A DNA stretch of 42,362 nucleotides from Bacillota bacterium (lineage in GTDB: Bacteria > Bacillota > Clostridia > Christensenellales > Aristaeellaceae). Of this stretch, positions 1 to 9,359 are shown piece by piece; the first letter of the stretch is position 1, and every line of letters begins with the position of its first letter. The DNA is taken from positions 1 through 42,362 of the forward strand of contig JAEZLW010000032.1 of assembly GCA_023415145.1 (NCBI GenBank), given 5' to 3'. The translations under genes and the position numbers were made by a program. The notes under the pieces were generated by a model, which did not search any database, was not told the DNA's origin, and saw only the letters and a program-made list of their open reading frames with translations.

Positions 1-321
1 CATGGCAAAATACACGGCCACGTTGGCCTGAGCGCCGCTGTGGGGCTGCACGTTGGCATGCTCGGCCCCAAACACCTGCCGGGCGCGGTCACGTGCCATA
101 TCTTCCACGACGTCTACATACTGGCAACCGCCGTAATAGCGCTTGCCGGGATAGCCTTCCGCATATTTGTTGGTCAGGTGCGTACCCATGGCGTCCAAAA
201 CCGCGGGGGACACAAAGTTTTCAGAGGCGATCAGTTCAATATGTTCCCGCTGCCTTATAAGTTCAAGCTCCATTGCTTTTGCCAATTCGGGGTCCGCATT
301 CCTAATGGCCGTAAATTCCAT
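1..321 (-). CDS. glyA: Serine hydroxymethyltransferase, N-terminal 107 residues (cut by window edge)
   Basis: The enzyme interconverts serine and glycine using PLP and tetrahydrofolate in the cytosol and supplies one-carbon units. The visible start reads MEFTAIRNADPELAKAMELE, followed by the family hallmarks HIELIASENFVS, LTNKYAEGYPGKRYYGG and NVQPHSGAQANVAVY, in the expected order and spacing for GlyA. The ATG at 321 has an AGGAGG box a few bases upstream. The gene runs off the left edge, so the PLP lysine and the C-terminus are not visible. It is transcribed in the same direction as the methyltransferase gene upstream. Confidence 0.97.
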   Translation of the reverse strand, partial: MEFTAIRNADPELAKAMELELIRQREHIELIASENFVSPAVLDAMGTHLTNKYAEGYPGKRYYGGCQYVDVVEDMARDRARQVFGAEHANVQPHSGAQANVAVYFAM

Positions 322-438
322 GAAGCGCCCTCCTGTCAAAGCCGAATGATGCCAACCATTATAGCAATATCGTTCCCTTTCTTCAAGAGAATGGCTGTTT
401 TTCATATGTTTTCGGGTGCAATCCATCAACAAATCGAA

Positions 439-1005
439 CTATCCCTTTAATCTAGACTTCAAAAAACACGCAGCAAGTTGTTTTCCGTTTGCCAGACAAT
501 ACTCCACCGTAAACCCGGCTTCTTCACAAACCTGGCGAATAGAATCTGCCGTCTGTCCTTTGAACCAGCTTATGCCATAGGTGGGCGTCAGCGTAAGTTC
601 GGAAGAAACAGTAACCTCCACCGGCACGCAAAGAACCGGCGCTGCAGGTACAGCCGGCATAGCCGTATCCCAAATCCATAAGCGGCCGCCAGGCCTTAGC
701 ACCCGGTACGCTTCGCATATGGCCCGCGGCACTTCATTCTCATGCATGTACATCAATGTATAAAAACAGGTAACATTCTCAAAGCTGCCGTCCAGAAAAC
801 CCAATTCACAAGCATCCATTACAATTTTCAGGCCAATGTCCGGGCTGTCCATCAACTCGTCCCGTCGCTTGTCAATGGCAACTACCCTATGCCCCGAACG
901 GCGGGAAATAACGCCCTCCCCACCTCCGCCTATATCCAAAATGCTTCCTTTAAAGTGTACGCCGCATAAATCCACAGCCTGCTTTTCCAGCGTAAACATG
1001 TCCAA
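439..1005 (-). CDS. Class I SAM-dependent methyltransferase, substrate unknown
   Basis: The predicted 188-residue protein has a Rossmann methyltransferase core: the SAM-binding glycine motif ILDIGGGGEG, the acidic residue of strand 2 in VVAIDKR, and a post-core LRPGGRLWIWD segment typical of Methyltransf_11 proteins. Nothing identifies the methyl acceptor. I chose the TTG at 1005 because a strong AAAGGAGG lies about 10 bases before it. The ATG at 999 is the alternative, while the longer frame starting at 1068 would place the ribosome binding site inside the coding region. The gene ends in TAG, which shows that the host uses TAG as a normal stop. Confidence 0.85.
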   Translation of the reverse strand: MDMFTLEKQAVDLCGVHFKGSILDIGGGGEGVISRRSGHRVVAIDKRRDELMDSPDIGLKIVMDACELGFLDGSFENVTCFYTLMYMHENEVPRAICEAYRVLRPGGRLWIWDTAMPAVPAAPVLCVPVEVTVSSELTLTPTYGISWFKGQTADSIRQVCEEAGFTVEYCLANGKQLAACFLKSRLKG

Positions 1006-1117
1006 AGCACAAACACCTCCTTTTGTACACACCATTCTATCAAGAGATTGACCATAGATACCAAACAAGGGAACGCAGCATGCGTTCCCTCAAGTTTATA
1101 TGCCATAAGAAAAATAA

Positions 1118-1249
1118 AACACCGCAGCATTCAGACCAGGCAACCCCGCAGCACCTTCCAACTTGCGCTTACTGCTGCTTCCTTCCGGACCTGACAGGGT
1201 TCACACCATGGAATCGCACGGGACCCGATCATCATCATGATGCGGCCTG
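1118..1249 (-). ncRNA. ffs: Signal recognition particle RNA (4.5S/SRP RNA, small type)
   Basis: The minus strand contains the nearly invariant apical loop of SRP RNA, GTCAGGTCCGGAAGGAAGCA, where Ffh binds. It is flanked by complementary arms, with CCGCA near 1245 pairing with TGCGG near 1122. A T-rich tract follows the 3' side and could end transcription. The RNA directs membrane proteins to the Sec translocon with Ffh and FtsY. The length of about 130 nt fits the short bacterial form without a full Alu domain. Both ends are approximate. Confidence 0.9.
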
Positions 1250-1252
1250 ATT

Positions 1253-1281
1253 ATTTTACCCGATTAAGCGCAAAATTGCAA
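1253..1281 (-). promoter_or_regulatory. Sigma-A type promoter of the SRP RNA
   Basis: A TTGCAA -35 box (1276-1281) and a TAAAAT -10 box (1253-1258) are separated by exactly 17 bases on the minus strand. The predicted start falls at about 1246-1249, matching the 5' end of the SRP RNA. Confidence 0.75.
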
Positions 1282-1380
1282 CCCCAAAACAAAACATGCC
1301 AGATTTGTTTCACTCTTAATATACAAACAATGACGACTCTAATGATATTCTCCTTCCCTTAAAGTTTTTGAAGGAAGGGT

Positions 1381-1418
1381 GCGGGGAGGGAACTTTTTTC
1401 AAAAAGTTCCCTCCCCGC
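1381..1418 (-). terminator. Strong hairpin ending the hslVU transcript
   Basis: Two perfectly complementary 18-base arms (1381-1398 and 1401-1418, core GCGGGGAGGGAAC) with almost no loop begin 8 bases after the hslU stop. The inner part of the stem is A/T and no long U-tract follows, so it could act as a bidirectional terminator or be a copy of a dispersed intergenic repeat. A related GA-rich stretch lies directly beside it at 1362-1380. Confidence 0.6.
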
Positions 1419-1425
1419 TTATTCC

Positions 1426-2790
1426 TCACAGAATATATCTGCGCACGTCCGTGTTCTTGTTCTCCCTGTGCAGATGCTCCTTCACGTAATCGCCCGTGAT
1501 GGGAAGGTGCACCTCCGGCATGTTATCGCCGCCGGCATTGAAGGAGATATCCTCCAACAGGTCCTCAAACACCGCGTGGAGTCGACGTGCGCCGATATCT
1601 TCGCCCGATTCATTGGCGGCATAGGCCGCGTCAGCAATGGTCTGGATGGCGCTTTCGTCAAATTGCAAATGCACATTATCTACAGCCAGCAGCGCCTCGT
1701 ACTGACGGGTGAGGGCATTGTCGGGCTGTGTCAGTATCTTGCCAAAGTCGTCCCGGGTCAAGCTTTTTAATTTCACATGCACGGGGAAACGGCCCTGGAG
1801 TTCGGGGATCAGGTCCGTGACCTTGGCCACATGGAAAGCACCGGCGGCAATGAACAGCATAAAGTCAGTGCGCACCGCACCGTACTTGGTGTTGACGGTG
1901 CTGCCCTCCACAATGGGCAAAATGTCCCGCTGCACACCCTCGCGGCTCACATCCGGGCCATGGCCGGAGGAGCGCCCCGCGATCTTGTCAATCTCGTCAA
2001 TGAATACAATGCCGTGCTGCTCCGCCCGGCGGACAGCCTCCTCCTGCACGGCATCCTGATCAATCAGCTTTTGGGATTCCTCGGCAAGCAATATCTTGCG
2101 TGCTTCCCGTACCTTCACCCGGCGGATCTTTGTCTTTTTGGGCATGATGCCGCCCATCATATCACCGATGCTGATGGAGCTTCCACCTACCTCCAGTTGA
2201 GGCATGGATTCCTCCACTTCCACCTCCAGCTCCCGGTCCTCCAGCTCACCACGCATAAGCTGCTGACGCACCTCGTCCTTTTTGGCGGAAAGCTTCTGCT
2301 GCTCCTCCACTGAAAGCTCCGGCTCCTTTTTATTGCCCAGCAAAAATTCCAGGGGATTGCCGCCGCTCTTTTTCGGCGGATGCGTGAGGATGGTCACCAG
2401 CCTGTCCTCCGCCAGCACCTGAGCACGTGGCTGCACCTTTTTCTCGAACTCTTCCTTGACCATGCGCACGGCGTTTTCCGTAAGGTCGCGGATGATGCTC
2501 TCCACATCACGGCCCACATAGCCCACTTCGGTAAACTTGGTGGCCTCCACCTTAATGAACGGCGCGTCCACCAGTTTCGCCAGGCGGCGGGCGATCTCCG
2601 TTTTGCCTACGCCGGTAGGCCCAATCATGAGTATATTCTTGGGATATATTTCCTCACGAATATCATCGCTCACCTGCGCCCGGCGGTAGCGGGTGCGCAG
2701 CGCGATGGCTACAGCCCGCTTAGCCTCCTCCTGGCCGATGATGTATCGGTCCAACTCCCGCACCGTTTCACGGGGCGTCAACGTCTTCAT
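1426..2790 (-). CDS. hslU: HslU, ATPase subunit of the HslUV protease
   Basis: HslU is the AAA+ unfoldase that feeds proteins into the HslV peptidase. The 454-residue protein has Walker A GPTGVGKTEIARR, Walker B IVFIDEIDKIA, the long I-domain insertion between them, and the conserved C-terminus ending RRYIL that docks into HslV. The ATG at 2790 is preferred because it follows a TGGAGGT box. The upstream in-frame ATG at 2805 overlaps the hslV stop and would place that box inside the gene. It follows hslV directly and is probably translationally coupled to it. In Bacillus codY normally follows; here a terminator and the SRP RNA do. Confidence 0.97.
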   Translation of the reverse strand: MKTLTPRETVRELDRYIIGQEEAKRAVAIALRTRYRRAQVSDDIREEIYPKNILMIGPTGVGKTEIARRLAKLVDAPFIKVEATKFTEVGYVGRDVESIIRDLTENAVRMVKEEFEKKVQPRAQVLAEDRLVTILTHPPKKSGGNPLEFLLGNKKEPELSVEEQQKLSAKKDEVRQQLMRGELEDRELEVEVEESMPQLEVGGSSISIGDMMGGIMPKKTKIRRVKVREARKILLAEESQKLIDQDAVQEEAVRRAEQHGIVFIDEIDKIAGRSSGHGPDVSREGVQRDILPIVEGSTVNTKYGAVRTDFMLFIAAGAFHVAKVTDLIPELQGRFPVHVKLKSLTRDDFGKILTQPDNALTRQYEALLAVDNVHLQFDESAIQTIADAAYAANESGEDIGARRLHAVFEDLLEDISFNAGGDNMPEVHLPITGDYVKEHLHRENKNTDVRRYIL

Positions 2791-2804
2791 GAATCGTACC
2801 TCCA

Positions 2805-3338
2805 TTAAACCACTTCCACGGTGATGTTCCCGTTGGTGAACACACAGATGGAAGCGGCGATGCGCAGCGCTTTTTCCGCAATTTCGGCGGCTGTAAGATC
2901 GGTGTTTTGAACCAATGCACGAGCTGCGGCCAGGGCATAATTGCCGCCGGAGCCGATGGCGGCCACACCGTCATCCGGATCGATGACTTCCCCGGTGCCG
3001 CTCAAAATCAGCATGCTTTCCTTGTCCGCAACGATCATCATGGATTGCAATTGCCGCATCACCTTGTCGCTGCGCCAGTCCTGGGCCAGCGTCACAGCAG
3101 CCCGCTCCAGGTTGCCGCCGCATTGGGTCAGTTTGTCCTCAAATCGCTCGCACAGAGTAAAGGCATCGGCCACAGAACCGGCAAAGCCCACGGCCACCTG
3201 GCCGTGATACAGCCTGCGCACCTTTTTGGCGGTGGATTTGAATATCGCGTTCTCCCCCATGGTCACCTGCCCGTCGCCGGCAATGGCTGTCACGCCACCC
3301 CGGCGAACGGCGCAGATGGTGGTTCCCATCATGGCCAT
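2805..3338 (-). CDS. hslV: HslV, proteolytic subunit of the HslUV protease
   Basis: This 177-residue protein is a threonine peptidase of the proteasome beta fold. The N-terminus contains GTTICAVRRGG followed by IAGDGQVTMG, and the Thr after Gly6 is the expected nucleophile once the short leader is removed. VGFAGSVADAFTL and AIGSGGNYALAAARAL are also family motifs. The gene lies between the alpha/beta hydrolase gene and hslU on one transcript. The recombinase gene codV (xerC), which lies between trmFO and hslV in Bacillus, is absent. Confidence 0.97.
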   Translation of the reverse strand: MAMMGTTICAVRRGGVTAIAGDGQVTMGENAIFKSTAKKVRRLYHGQVAVGFAGSVADAFTLCERFEDKLTQCGGNLERAAVTLAQDWRSDKVMRQLQSMMIVADKESMLILSGTGEVIDPDDGVAAIGSGGNYALAAARALVQNTDLTAAEIAEKALRIAASICVFTNGNITVEVV

Positions 3339-3357
3339 AACAAATAAGTTCCTTTCT

Positions 3358-4713
3358 TCAGTGGCTCAGAATCCAGTTGACAATATCGTTTCCCGCCGTT
3401 TCGTCAAGGCTTGCGGGGGTATTGTATTCCTGTATCGTGTATTGTAGCGCCGGGTCCCCGGTATACACCATCATCGGATGATTGAGTTCGGGATATAGTG
3501 TATAGGTCACAAACTCCTGCTCGCCAATCGCTTTTTTCCAGGCATCCAACCCGTTTTCCACCGATACCTGAAAATCCTTCCCACCCTGCACAATCAACGT
3601 GGGCAGCTTGAGCATAAGTACAAGTGCCGCCGGATCAGACTGGCTCATTTCATTCAGATAATAACCGGACATGCCAAAGACGGTGGTGGATTTTAGTTCT
3701 TCCGCCGGCATTTGCTTAAGGGCATCCAGCTTTTGAAGTTCCGCGTCCAACAGCGGCTGCTGTGCGGCGCGCTGTTCCTCCGTCAGCCCTGCAAGCGCAT
3801 CATTGTTCTGGGCGATAACGATATCGGTCAGCGGAAGCGGTGAGCCGTTTAGCAGCACCATGCCCGCAAACAGCCCGCTGCCTTCAAAAGCAATTCGCGG
3901 CCCCAGCATGGCTCCAAGGCTGTGGCCCACCAAGAAAATTTTTGTGCTGTCGATGCGTCCATCCGCCGCCAGGAGCTTTCCTGCAAGCAGCGCATCGTCA
4001 ATGGTTTCCTCACGGACAGTGAAATCCACCAATATTTCAGGAGTAAACTTTGCACCGTGCGCAAAGGTGCGTTTGTCGTAGCGCAGCACAGCTATGCCGT
4101 TTTGCGCAAGCTTCCAGGCCATATCCCTGAACAACATGGTTGAGCCTACCGTTTCATTTCGGTCATTGGGGCCGGAGCCATGCACCAGCACCACAGCGGG
4201 AAAGCTGCTCCCCGACTCAGGCAGCGTCAACGTGCCGGGCAGTGCCCAGTCGCCATCCCCCACGGTGACTGCCTCTTCTACAATGCCTTCTGGCAGGTTG
4301 TTCTTAGCCGGAGTAGCTTCTACTTCATCCGGTGCGTTGGTAAAGAAAAAGCCTGCCACCTTGCCCGAAGCGTCCAATGTCAATTGCAACATCAGATCTT
4401 TTTTTACCATGTTCAGCCGAAGCATATAGATGTCGTAGCCCTGGGCCTGCTGATAAGCAAAGCTGCCAAAGCTTTCAAAGTTTCCATACATGACGGTTGT
4501 CTGGGGCCAGGCGGCGTCAAAAGCTTCCCTGGGGAACTTGGTTTTGACATCGTCCGTAAACAGATCATACAATTCCGCATTCTTTTCGCCGCTCATCATA
4601 TCCTTGGCATACTGAATGACAAAATTCTCTTCCGTGCTCTGCGCCAAAGCGGGCAGCGAAACCGACAGCAGTACCAATGTAAGGCATACAACAAGCATTT
4701 TCTTGAACATCAT
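3358..4713 (-). CDS. Secreted alpha/beta hydrolase with N-terminal DUF3887-like domain
   Basis: The 451-residue protein starts with a signal peptide (FKKMLVVCLTLVLLSVSLPALA). Next comes a domain of about 110 residues resembling DUF3887, then an alpha/beta-hydrolase domain. The hydrolase has the oxyanion segment VLVHGSGPNDRNE, the nucleophile elbow GHSLGAM, an acidic residue in the QGGKDFQV segment, and the catalytic His in ELNHPMM. Such enzymes are exported esterases or peptidases; the substrate cannot be told. The ATG pair at 4713/4710 follows AAGGAGG, which discards the longer frame starting at 4761. It sits where codV lies in Bacillus. Confidence 0.88.
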   Translation of the reverse strand: MMFKKMLVVCLTLVLLSVSLPALAQSTEENFVIQYAKDMMSGEKNAELYDLFTDDVKTKFPREAFDAAWPQTTVMYGNFESFGSFAYQQAQGYDIYMLRLNMVKKDLMLQLTLDASGKVAGFFFTNAPDEVEATPAKNNLPEGIVEEAVTVGDGDWALPGTLTLPESGSSFPAVVLVHGSGPNDRNETVGSTMLFRDMAWKLAQNGIAVLRYDKRTFAHGAKFTPEILVDFTVREETIDDALLAGKLLAADGRIDSTKIFLVGHSLGAMLGPRIAFEGSGLFAGMVLLNGSPLPLTDIVIAQNNDALAGLTEEQRAAQQPLLDAELQKLDALKQMPAEELKSTTVFGMSGYYLNEMSQSDPAALVLMLKLPTLIVQGGKDFQVSVENGLDAWKKAIGEQEFVTYTLYPELNHPMMVYTGDPALQYTIQEYNTPASLDETAGNDIVNWILSH

Positions 4714-4757
4714 GTCATCCTCCTTGCTTGTAAGCGTACCACAACCCGTGACATGTG

Positions 4758-6089
4758 TCATCCTTCGCTGTCCAAATCCTGCAAATTCGCGGCCAAATCC
4801 CCGACAATTGCCAGCGAACGCCTGCCGATGGCCTCATACCTTTGTACTTTGTTTCGAATGGGCTTTTTCCCCGGTTCCACCGGCAGCGGTTCTATCAGGC
4901 CGAAACAGCAGTTCATGGGCTGAAAATCTCTTACGGGGGTGGATACGTAATGGGCCATGGCCCCCAGGGCCGTTGCGCGGGGAAAGACCGGCGGCTCCTT
5001 CCCCATCAGGCGGCAGGCAAGGGAAACACCCGCCACAAGACCGCTGGCGGCGCTTTCCACATACCCTTCCACTCCGGTCATCTGCCCGGCAAAATACAGG
5101 CCGGGCCTTTCAATCATCTGATACGTTTTATCCAAAAGTCCGGGGCTATGCAAAAACGTATTGCGGTGCATGACACCATAGCGGGCGTACACCGCATTTT
5201 CAAGACCCGGGATCATACCGAACACGCGCTTTTGCTCTCCAAACTTCAACCGCGTCTGAAAACCCACCAGGTTGTACAGCGTTCCCTCATGATTGTCCTG
5301 ACGCAATTGCACCACGGCATAAGGCTCCCGGCCGGTGCGGGGGTCTTTTAAGCCCACAGGCTTCAAAGGCCCGAAGGCCAGCACCATATGGCCTCTTCGG
5401 GCCATGCTCTCCACGGGCATACAGCCTTCAAACACCCTTTTTTCCTCAAAGCCGTGCACGGGAGCCGTTTCCGCTTCCAAAAGAGCCTGTACAAAGGCGT
5501 CGTACTGCGCCTGATCCATGGGACAGTTGAGATAATCCTCTCCCCTGTCGTAGCGGGACTGACGGAAAACCTTCTCCATGTCCAGGGATTCGGCCGTTAC
5601 GATAGGTGCTGCGGCATCGTAAAAATGCAGCGCCGTCATGCCAGGCAACTGCAAAATGGCCTCAGCCAGCGCATCACTGGTCAAAGGCCCGGAGGCAACG
5701 ATGACAGGCCCATCGGGTATCTCCGTTGCTTCCCTGTGCATAACCGTCACCTGGGGATGGTTCTCCAGAGCTTCCGTTATGTATTTGGAAAAGCTTTCCC
5801 TGTCCACCGCCAGCGCTCCGCCGGCAGGAACCCTTACTGCATCTGCCGCCTTCATCACCAGGGAGTTCAACAGGCGCATTTCCTCTTTTAAAAGGCCTAC
5901 CGCGTTGGTAAGCCTGTCCGAGCGCAGGCTGTTGGAGCAGCACAGTTCCGCCATACCCGGTGCGTGATGGGCCGGGGTGTATTTCTCCGGCTTCATCTCA
6001 ATGAGCGTCACATGTATACCCCGAGTGGCCAACTGCCAGGCGGCTTCCGCACCGGAGAGCCCCGCGCCGATCACCGTCGCGCGGCTCAT
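4758..6089 (-). CDS. trmFO: Methylenetetrahydrofolate--tRNA-(uracil-5-)-methyltransferase TrmFO
   Basis: TrmFO makes 5-methyluridine at position 54 of tRNA, using methylene-THF and FAD. The 443-residue protein starts with the FAD-binding motif VIGAGLSGAEAAWQLA. It carries the two family cysteine motifs, CCSNSLRSD near residue 50 and FEGCMPVES near residue 225, and a C-terminal second FAD segment with GQMTGVEGYVESAASG. The start overlaps the topA stop by 4 bases, which indicates coupling. Confidence 0.97.
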   Translation of the reverse strand: MSRATVIGAGLSGAEAAWQLATRGIHVTLIEMKPEKYTPAHHAPGMAELCCSNSLRSDRLTNAVGLLKEEMRLLNSLVMKAADAVRVPAGGALAVDRESFSKYITEALENHPQVTVMHREATEIPDGPVIVASGPLTSDALAEAILQLPGMTALHFYDAAAPIVTAESLDMEKVFRQSRYDRGEDYLNCPMDQAQYDAFVQALLEAETAPVHGFEEKRVFEGCMPVESMARRGHMVLAFGPLKPVGLKDPRTGREPYAVVQLRQDNHEGTLYNLVGFQTRLKFGEQKRVFGMIPGLENAVYARYGVMHRNTFLHSPGLLDKTYQMIERPGLYFAGQMTGVEGYVESAASGLVAGVSLACRLMGKEPPVFPRATALGAMAHYVSTPVRDFQPMNCCFGLIEPLPVEPGKKPIRNKVQRYEAIGRRSLAIVGDLAANLQDLDSEG

Positions 6090-8215
6090 TCCTCTGAATC
6101 CTCCTCCGTTTGAGCGGAGGCTACCTTCACCCGGTGGCGGCAGGTTTCATTGGCGCATAGGTGCCATTTTTCGCCCTTGCGGCCCACCTTCTCCGTCATG
6201 AAGCTTCCGCACTGGGGACAGCGCTCTGTAACAGGCAGCTCCCAACTGACGAAATCGCACTCGGGATACCCTTCACAGCCATAGAACTTTCTGTTCTTTT
6301 TGCTGTTCTTTTCCATGAGCCGTTTGCCGCACTTGGGGCAGGGCGCTTCGATATAGTTGATGATGGCTTTGGTGTTGCGGCATTCGGGAAAGTTGGGGCA
6401 GGCCAGGAACTTGCCAAAACGCCCCATTTTGTAAACCATCATGGCACCGCAAAGATTGCAGGGAATATCGCTGGGCTCGTCGGCGATGTGCACCTTTTCC
6501 ACCTGTTCTTCCGCCTTTTTCAGTGTCTCCTCAAAGGGCGGATAGAAGGTGCGCAAAATGTCACGCCAGTCGGCCTTGCCTTCCTCCACGTCGTCCAGCT
6601 CATCCTCCAGCTCGGCGGTAAACTCCGTATCCACGATTTTCGAAAAATACTGCTCCATCATGTCAGTGACCATCCGGCCAAGCTCTGTGGGATACAGCCT
6701 CTTCTTTTCACGGCTCACATACCCGCGTGCGATGATTGTTGTAATGGTGGGGGCATAGGTGCTGGGGCGGCCGATACCCTTTTCTTCCAGCGCTCTGACC
6801 AAGGATGCTTCGGTGTAGCGGGCCGGAGGCTGGGTGAAATGCTGCACGCTTACAACATCCTCCACCACCACCGCATCGCCTTCCTTCAATTGCGGCAGGG
6901 TGGTTTCGCTGCTTTGAATGTCCTCGTCGCTGCCTTCCTCATACACCGAGGTGAAGCCAGCAAATTTTTTGTGCTCGCCGTAAAAGCGAAGCCCAACACC
7001 ATTGCCGCCAATTTCCAGGGTGAGGGTATCGTACAGGGCAGGCATCATCTGGCTGGCAAGAAACCTGGAGTAGATCAAGCGGTACAGATTGAACTGCTCC
7101 TTGGTAAGAAACGATTTGATGCTCTCCGGTGTGCGGCGGACATCTGTGGGCCGGATGGCTTCATGGGCTTCCTGGGCATTCTTGCGGCCCTTGAAATCGT
7201 TGGGCGTCTCCGGCAAATATTCCTTACCGAAGCGCTCGGGGATATACAGGCGAACCGCCTCCATGGCATCATCCGAGATGCGGACGGAGTCGGTGCGGAT
7301 GTAGGTCACCAAGCCCTGGATGTCCTTGCCCTCCAGTTCAATGCCTTCATACAACTGCTGCACCACCTGCATGGTTTTCGCCGTGGTATAACCCAGCTTG
7401 CGGCTGGCCTCCTGCTGCAAGGAAGACGTGGTGAAAGGCGCGGCAGGCATCTTTTTACGCTCCCCGTTTTTGACCCCATACACGGCAAAGCGGGCGCTCT
7501 TGATGCGTTCCACCGCTTTTTCTGCGTCCTGCTGGGCCTTTATCTCGCACTTTGCCCCGTCCAGGGAGACAAGGCGTGCGTCAAAATGAACCTTTTTCCC
7601 ACGGCTGGAAAAGCATTGCGCCCGGGCGGTGATGTCCCAGTATTCCTCGGGGATAAAGGCTTCGATATCCTGTTCCCGCATGACCACCATACGGGTGGCG
7701 ACGCTTTGCACACGACCGGCGGACAAGCCTTTTTTTACCTTGGCCCATAAAAGCGGGCTGATTTTGTAGCCCACCAGCCGGTCGAGCACACGGCGGGCTT
7801 GCTGAGCATCCACCCGGCCCATATCAATGGGGCGGGGGGAGCGAAGCGCGTTTTGCACAGCCTTTTTTGTGACCTCGTGAAACTCGATGCGGCAGGGCTT
7901 TTCCGTATCCAGGCCCAAGGTCTGGGCCAAATGCCAGGAGATGGCCTCGCCCTCCCTGTCAGGGTCGGTTGCCAGCAGTATCTGGGAAGCATTCTTTGCT
8001 TCCTTGCGGATCTTGGTCAGTATCTTGCCCCGCCCTCTGATGGTAATATATTTCAGATCAAAATCGTGATCCACATCCACACCGATTTGGGATTTGGGCA
8101 GGTCCCTGATATGGCCCTGGGAAGCCTCCACCTTGTACCCTTTGCCCAGGAATTTGGCGATGGTCCGTGCCTTTGCAGGCGATTCCACAATAACCAGCTT
8201 GGTTTCTGTTGCCAC
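6086..8215 (-). CDS. topA: DNA topoisomerase I (type IA)
   Basis: The 709-residue enzyme relaxes negative supercoils. Visible parts are the N-terminal Toprim domain (LVIVESPAKARTIAKFLG, with ATDPDREGEAISWHL), the active-site tyrosine in VTYIRTDSVRIS, and three C-terminal Cys4 zinc ribbons starting near CNLCGAMM, CPKCGKRLM and CPQCGSFM. The GTG at 8215 is chosen because GGAGG lies 8 bases upstream. The in-frame ATG at 8230 overlaps that box. Confidence 0.97.
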   Translation of the reverse strand: MATETKLVIVESPAKARTIAKFLGKGYKVEASQGHIRDLPKSQIGVDVDHDFDLKYITIRGRGKILTKIRKEAKNASQILLATDPDREGEAISWHLAQTLGLDTEKPCRIEFHEVTKKAVQNALRSPRPIDMGRVDAQQARRVLDRLVGYKISPLLWAKVKKGLSAGRVQSVATRMVVMREQDIEAFIPEEYWDITARAQCFSSRGKKVHFDARLVSLDGAKCEIKAQQDAEKAVERIKSARFAVYGVKNGERKKMPAAPFTTSSLQQEASRKLGYTTAKTMQVVQQLYEGIELEGKDIQGLVTYIRTDSVRISDDAMEAVRLYIPERFGKEYLPETPNDFKGRKNAQEAHEAIRPTDVRRTPESIKSFLTKEQFNLYRLIYSRFLASQMMPALYDTLTLEIGGNGVGLRFYGEHKKFAGFTSVYEEGSDEDIQSSETTLPQLKEGDAVVVEDVVSVQHFTQPPARYTEASLVRALEEKGIGRPSTYAPTITTIIARGYVSREKKRLYPTELGRMVTDMMEQYFSKIVDTEFTAELEDELDDVEEGKADWRDILRTFYPPFEETLKKAEEQVEKVHIADEPSDIPCNLCGAMMVYKMGRFGKFLACPNFPECRNTKAIINYIEAPCPKCGKRLMEKNSKKNRKFYGCEGYPECDFVSWELPVTERCPQCGSFMTEKVGRKGEKWHLCANETCRHRVKVASAQTEEDSEE

Positions 8216-8262
8216 AAAGATGCCCTCCATGTATAACTTACGCTGCTGTGCAGCCCGATTTA

Positions 8263-9357
8263 CTATAATGATTCCGTCAAGGAGTAGAGGTTTCCAGCGG
8301 ATTTCTTTATTATTCCTGCAAGCTCCATGATTGTCAAGAGCGAATTGAGCGGCGCCGCATCCATGGCAAGCTTTTGCTTAAGCTCCTCAAAGGTCAAATC
8401 TTCCCGGCGTAATAGCGCAGTCACCTGCTCTTGTTCAGGCAAGGCAGGCAGCAGAGGATTCTTTGAAGCGACCTCATCCTTTGCAAGCCAGCCCATATCT
8501 TCCAAAATGTCCTTTCCACAAGTCACAAGCCGGGCACCCTCCCGCAAAAGCTTGTGAGGTGCTTCCGAGCCCTCTTTGTTCACCGGGCCCGGCAGCGCGA
8601 AAACTTCCCTTCCCTGCTCCAGAGCGTGGCCTACGGTAATCATGCCGCCGCTTTTGATCCGGCCTTCAATCAATGTCATCCCACCACTTACGCCGCTTAA
8701 TATGCGGTTGCGGTCGGGAAAATGATAGTTGGCTGGCTTTGCTCCCAAAGGATATTCCGATAGGAACAACCCGCCCGCTTCCAAAACATGATTGAAAAGC
8801 AACACGTTCTCTGGCGGATAGACGATATCCAGGCCGCAGCCCAGAACCGCAGCAGTTTTTCCCCCGCCCGCAAGGCACCCTGAGTGGGCGGCGGTATCAA
8901 TCCCCCGGGCAAAGCCGCTGACCACCGTCACACCATTTTGACCCAGTTCCTTCCCGATGGAAAATGCCGTGTCCTGCCCGTACCGGCTGGGAGTTCTGGT
9001 GCCTACCAGTGCGATGGTCTTATCATGCAGGATGGCGGGGTCCCCCTGCGCATACAAAATGGGTGGAGGATAATAAATGCATGCAAGCAACGGCGGATAC
9101 AATCCGTCTCCTGGAAACAGCGCACGGATTCCCTTTTCCGCCATGGTGCAAAGGCTGCGGTCCAGCACCTCTTCGTCATGGCATTCCTTGAGCACACTGT
9201 ACGTATTGGGTCCCAGTGCCTTTTCCATCTCCGGAGCAAAAGCCTCCCAGACATCATGCGCACTCCCGTATATCTCCAGCAGCTTGCCCATCTTCCGGCT
9301 TGCCATATCGGCCATGCTCAGCCAGATGCGGCATTTTTCCTCCATGGTGTATGCCAT
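8263..9357 (-). CDS. dprA: DNA-processing protein DprA
   Basis: DprA (Smf) protects incoming single-stranded DNA during natural transformation and loads RecA. The 364-residue protein has the Rossmann-like core with ALVGTRTPSRYG, VSGFARGIDTAAH and SGMTLIEGRIKSGGM, plus a C-terminal winged-helix-like segment. The start at 9357 follows GGAGG and lies 2 bases past the comM stop codon; the frame extends upstream to 9555 but that part overlaps comM. The gene ends in TAG. It is cotranscribed with comM. Confidence 0.95.
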   Translation of the reverse strand: MAYTMEEKCRIWLSMADMASRKMGKLLEIYGSAHDVWEAFAPEMEKALGPNTYSVLKECHDEEVLDRSLCTMAEKGIRALFPGDGLYPPLLACIYYPPPILYAQGDPAILHDKTIALVGTRTPSRYGQDTAFSIGKELGQNGVTVVSGFARGIDTAAHSGCLAGGGKTAAVLGCGLDIVYPPENVLLFNHVLEAGGLFLSEYPLGAKPANYHFPDRNRILSGVSGGMTLIEGRIKSGGMITVGHALEQGREVFALPGPVNKEGSEAPHKLLREGARLVTCGKDILEDMGWLAKDEVASKNPLLPALPEQEQVTALLRREDLTFEELKQKLAMDAAPLNSLLTIMELAGIIKKSAGNLYSLTESL

Positions 9358-9359
9358 GG

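Noticed and set aside
1023..1250. 75-codon + strand frame
   Set aside because: It overlaps the SRP RNA and its loop signature, which explains the sequence better.
6161..7750. Long open frame of 529 codons on the + strand
   Set aside because: It lies entirely opposite topA, has no ribosome binding site or recognisable motif, and is a mirror of GC-biased codons in topA.
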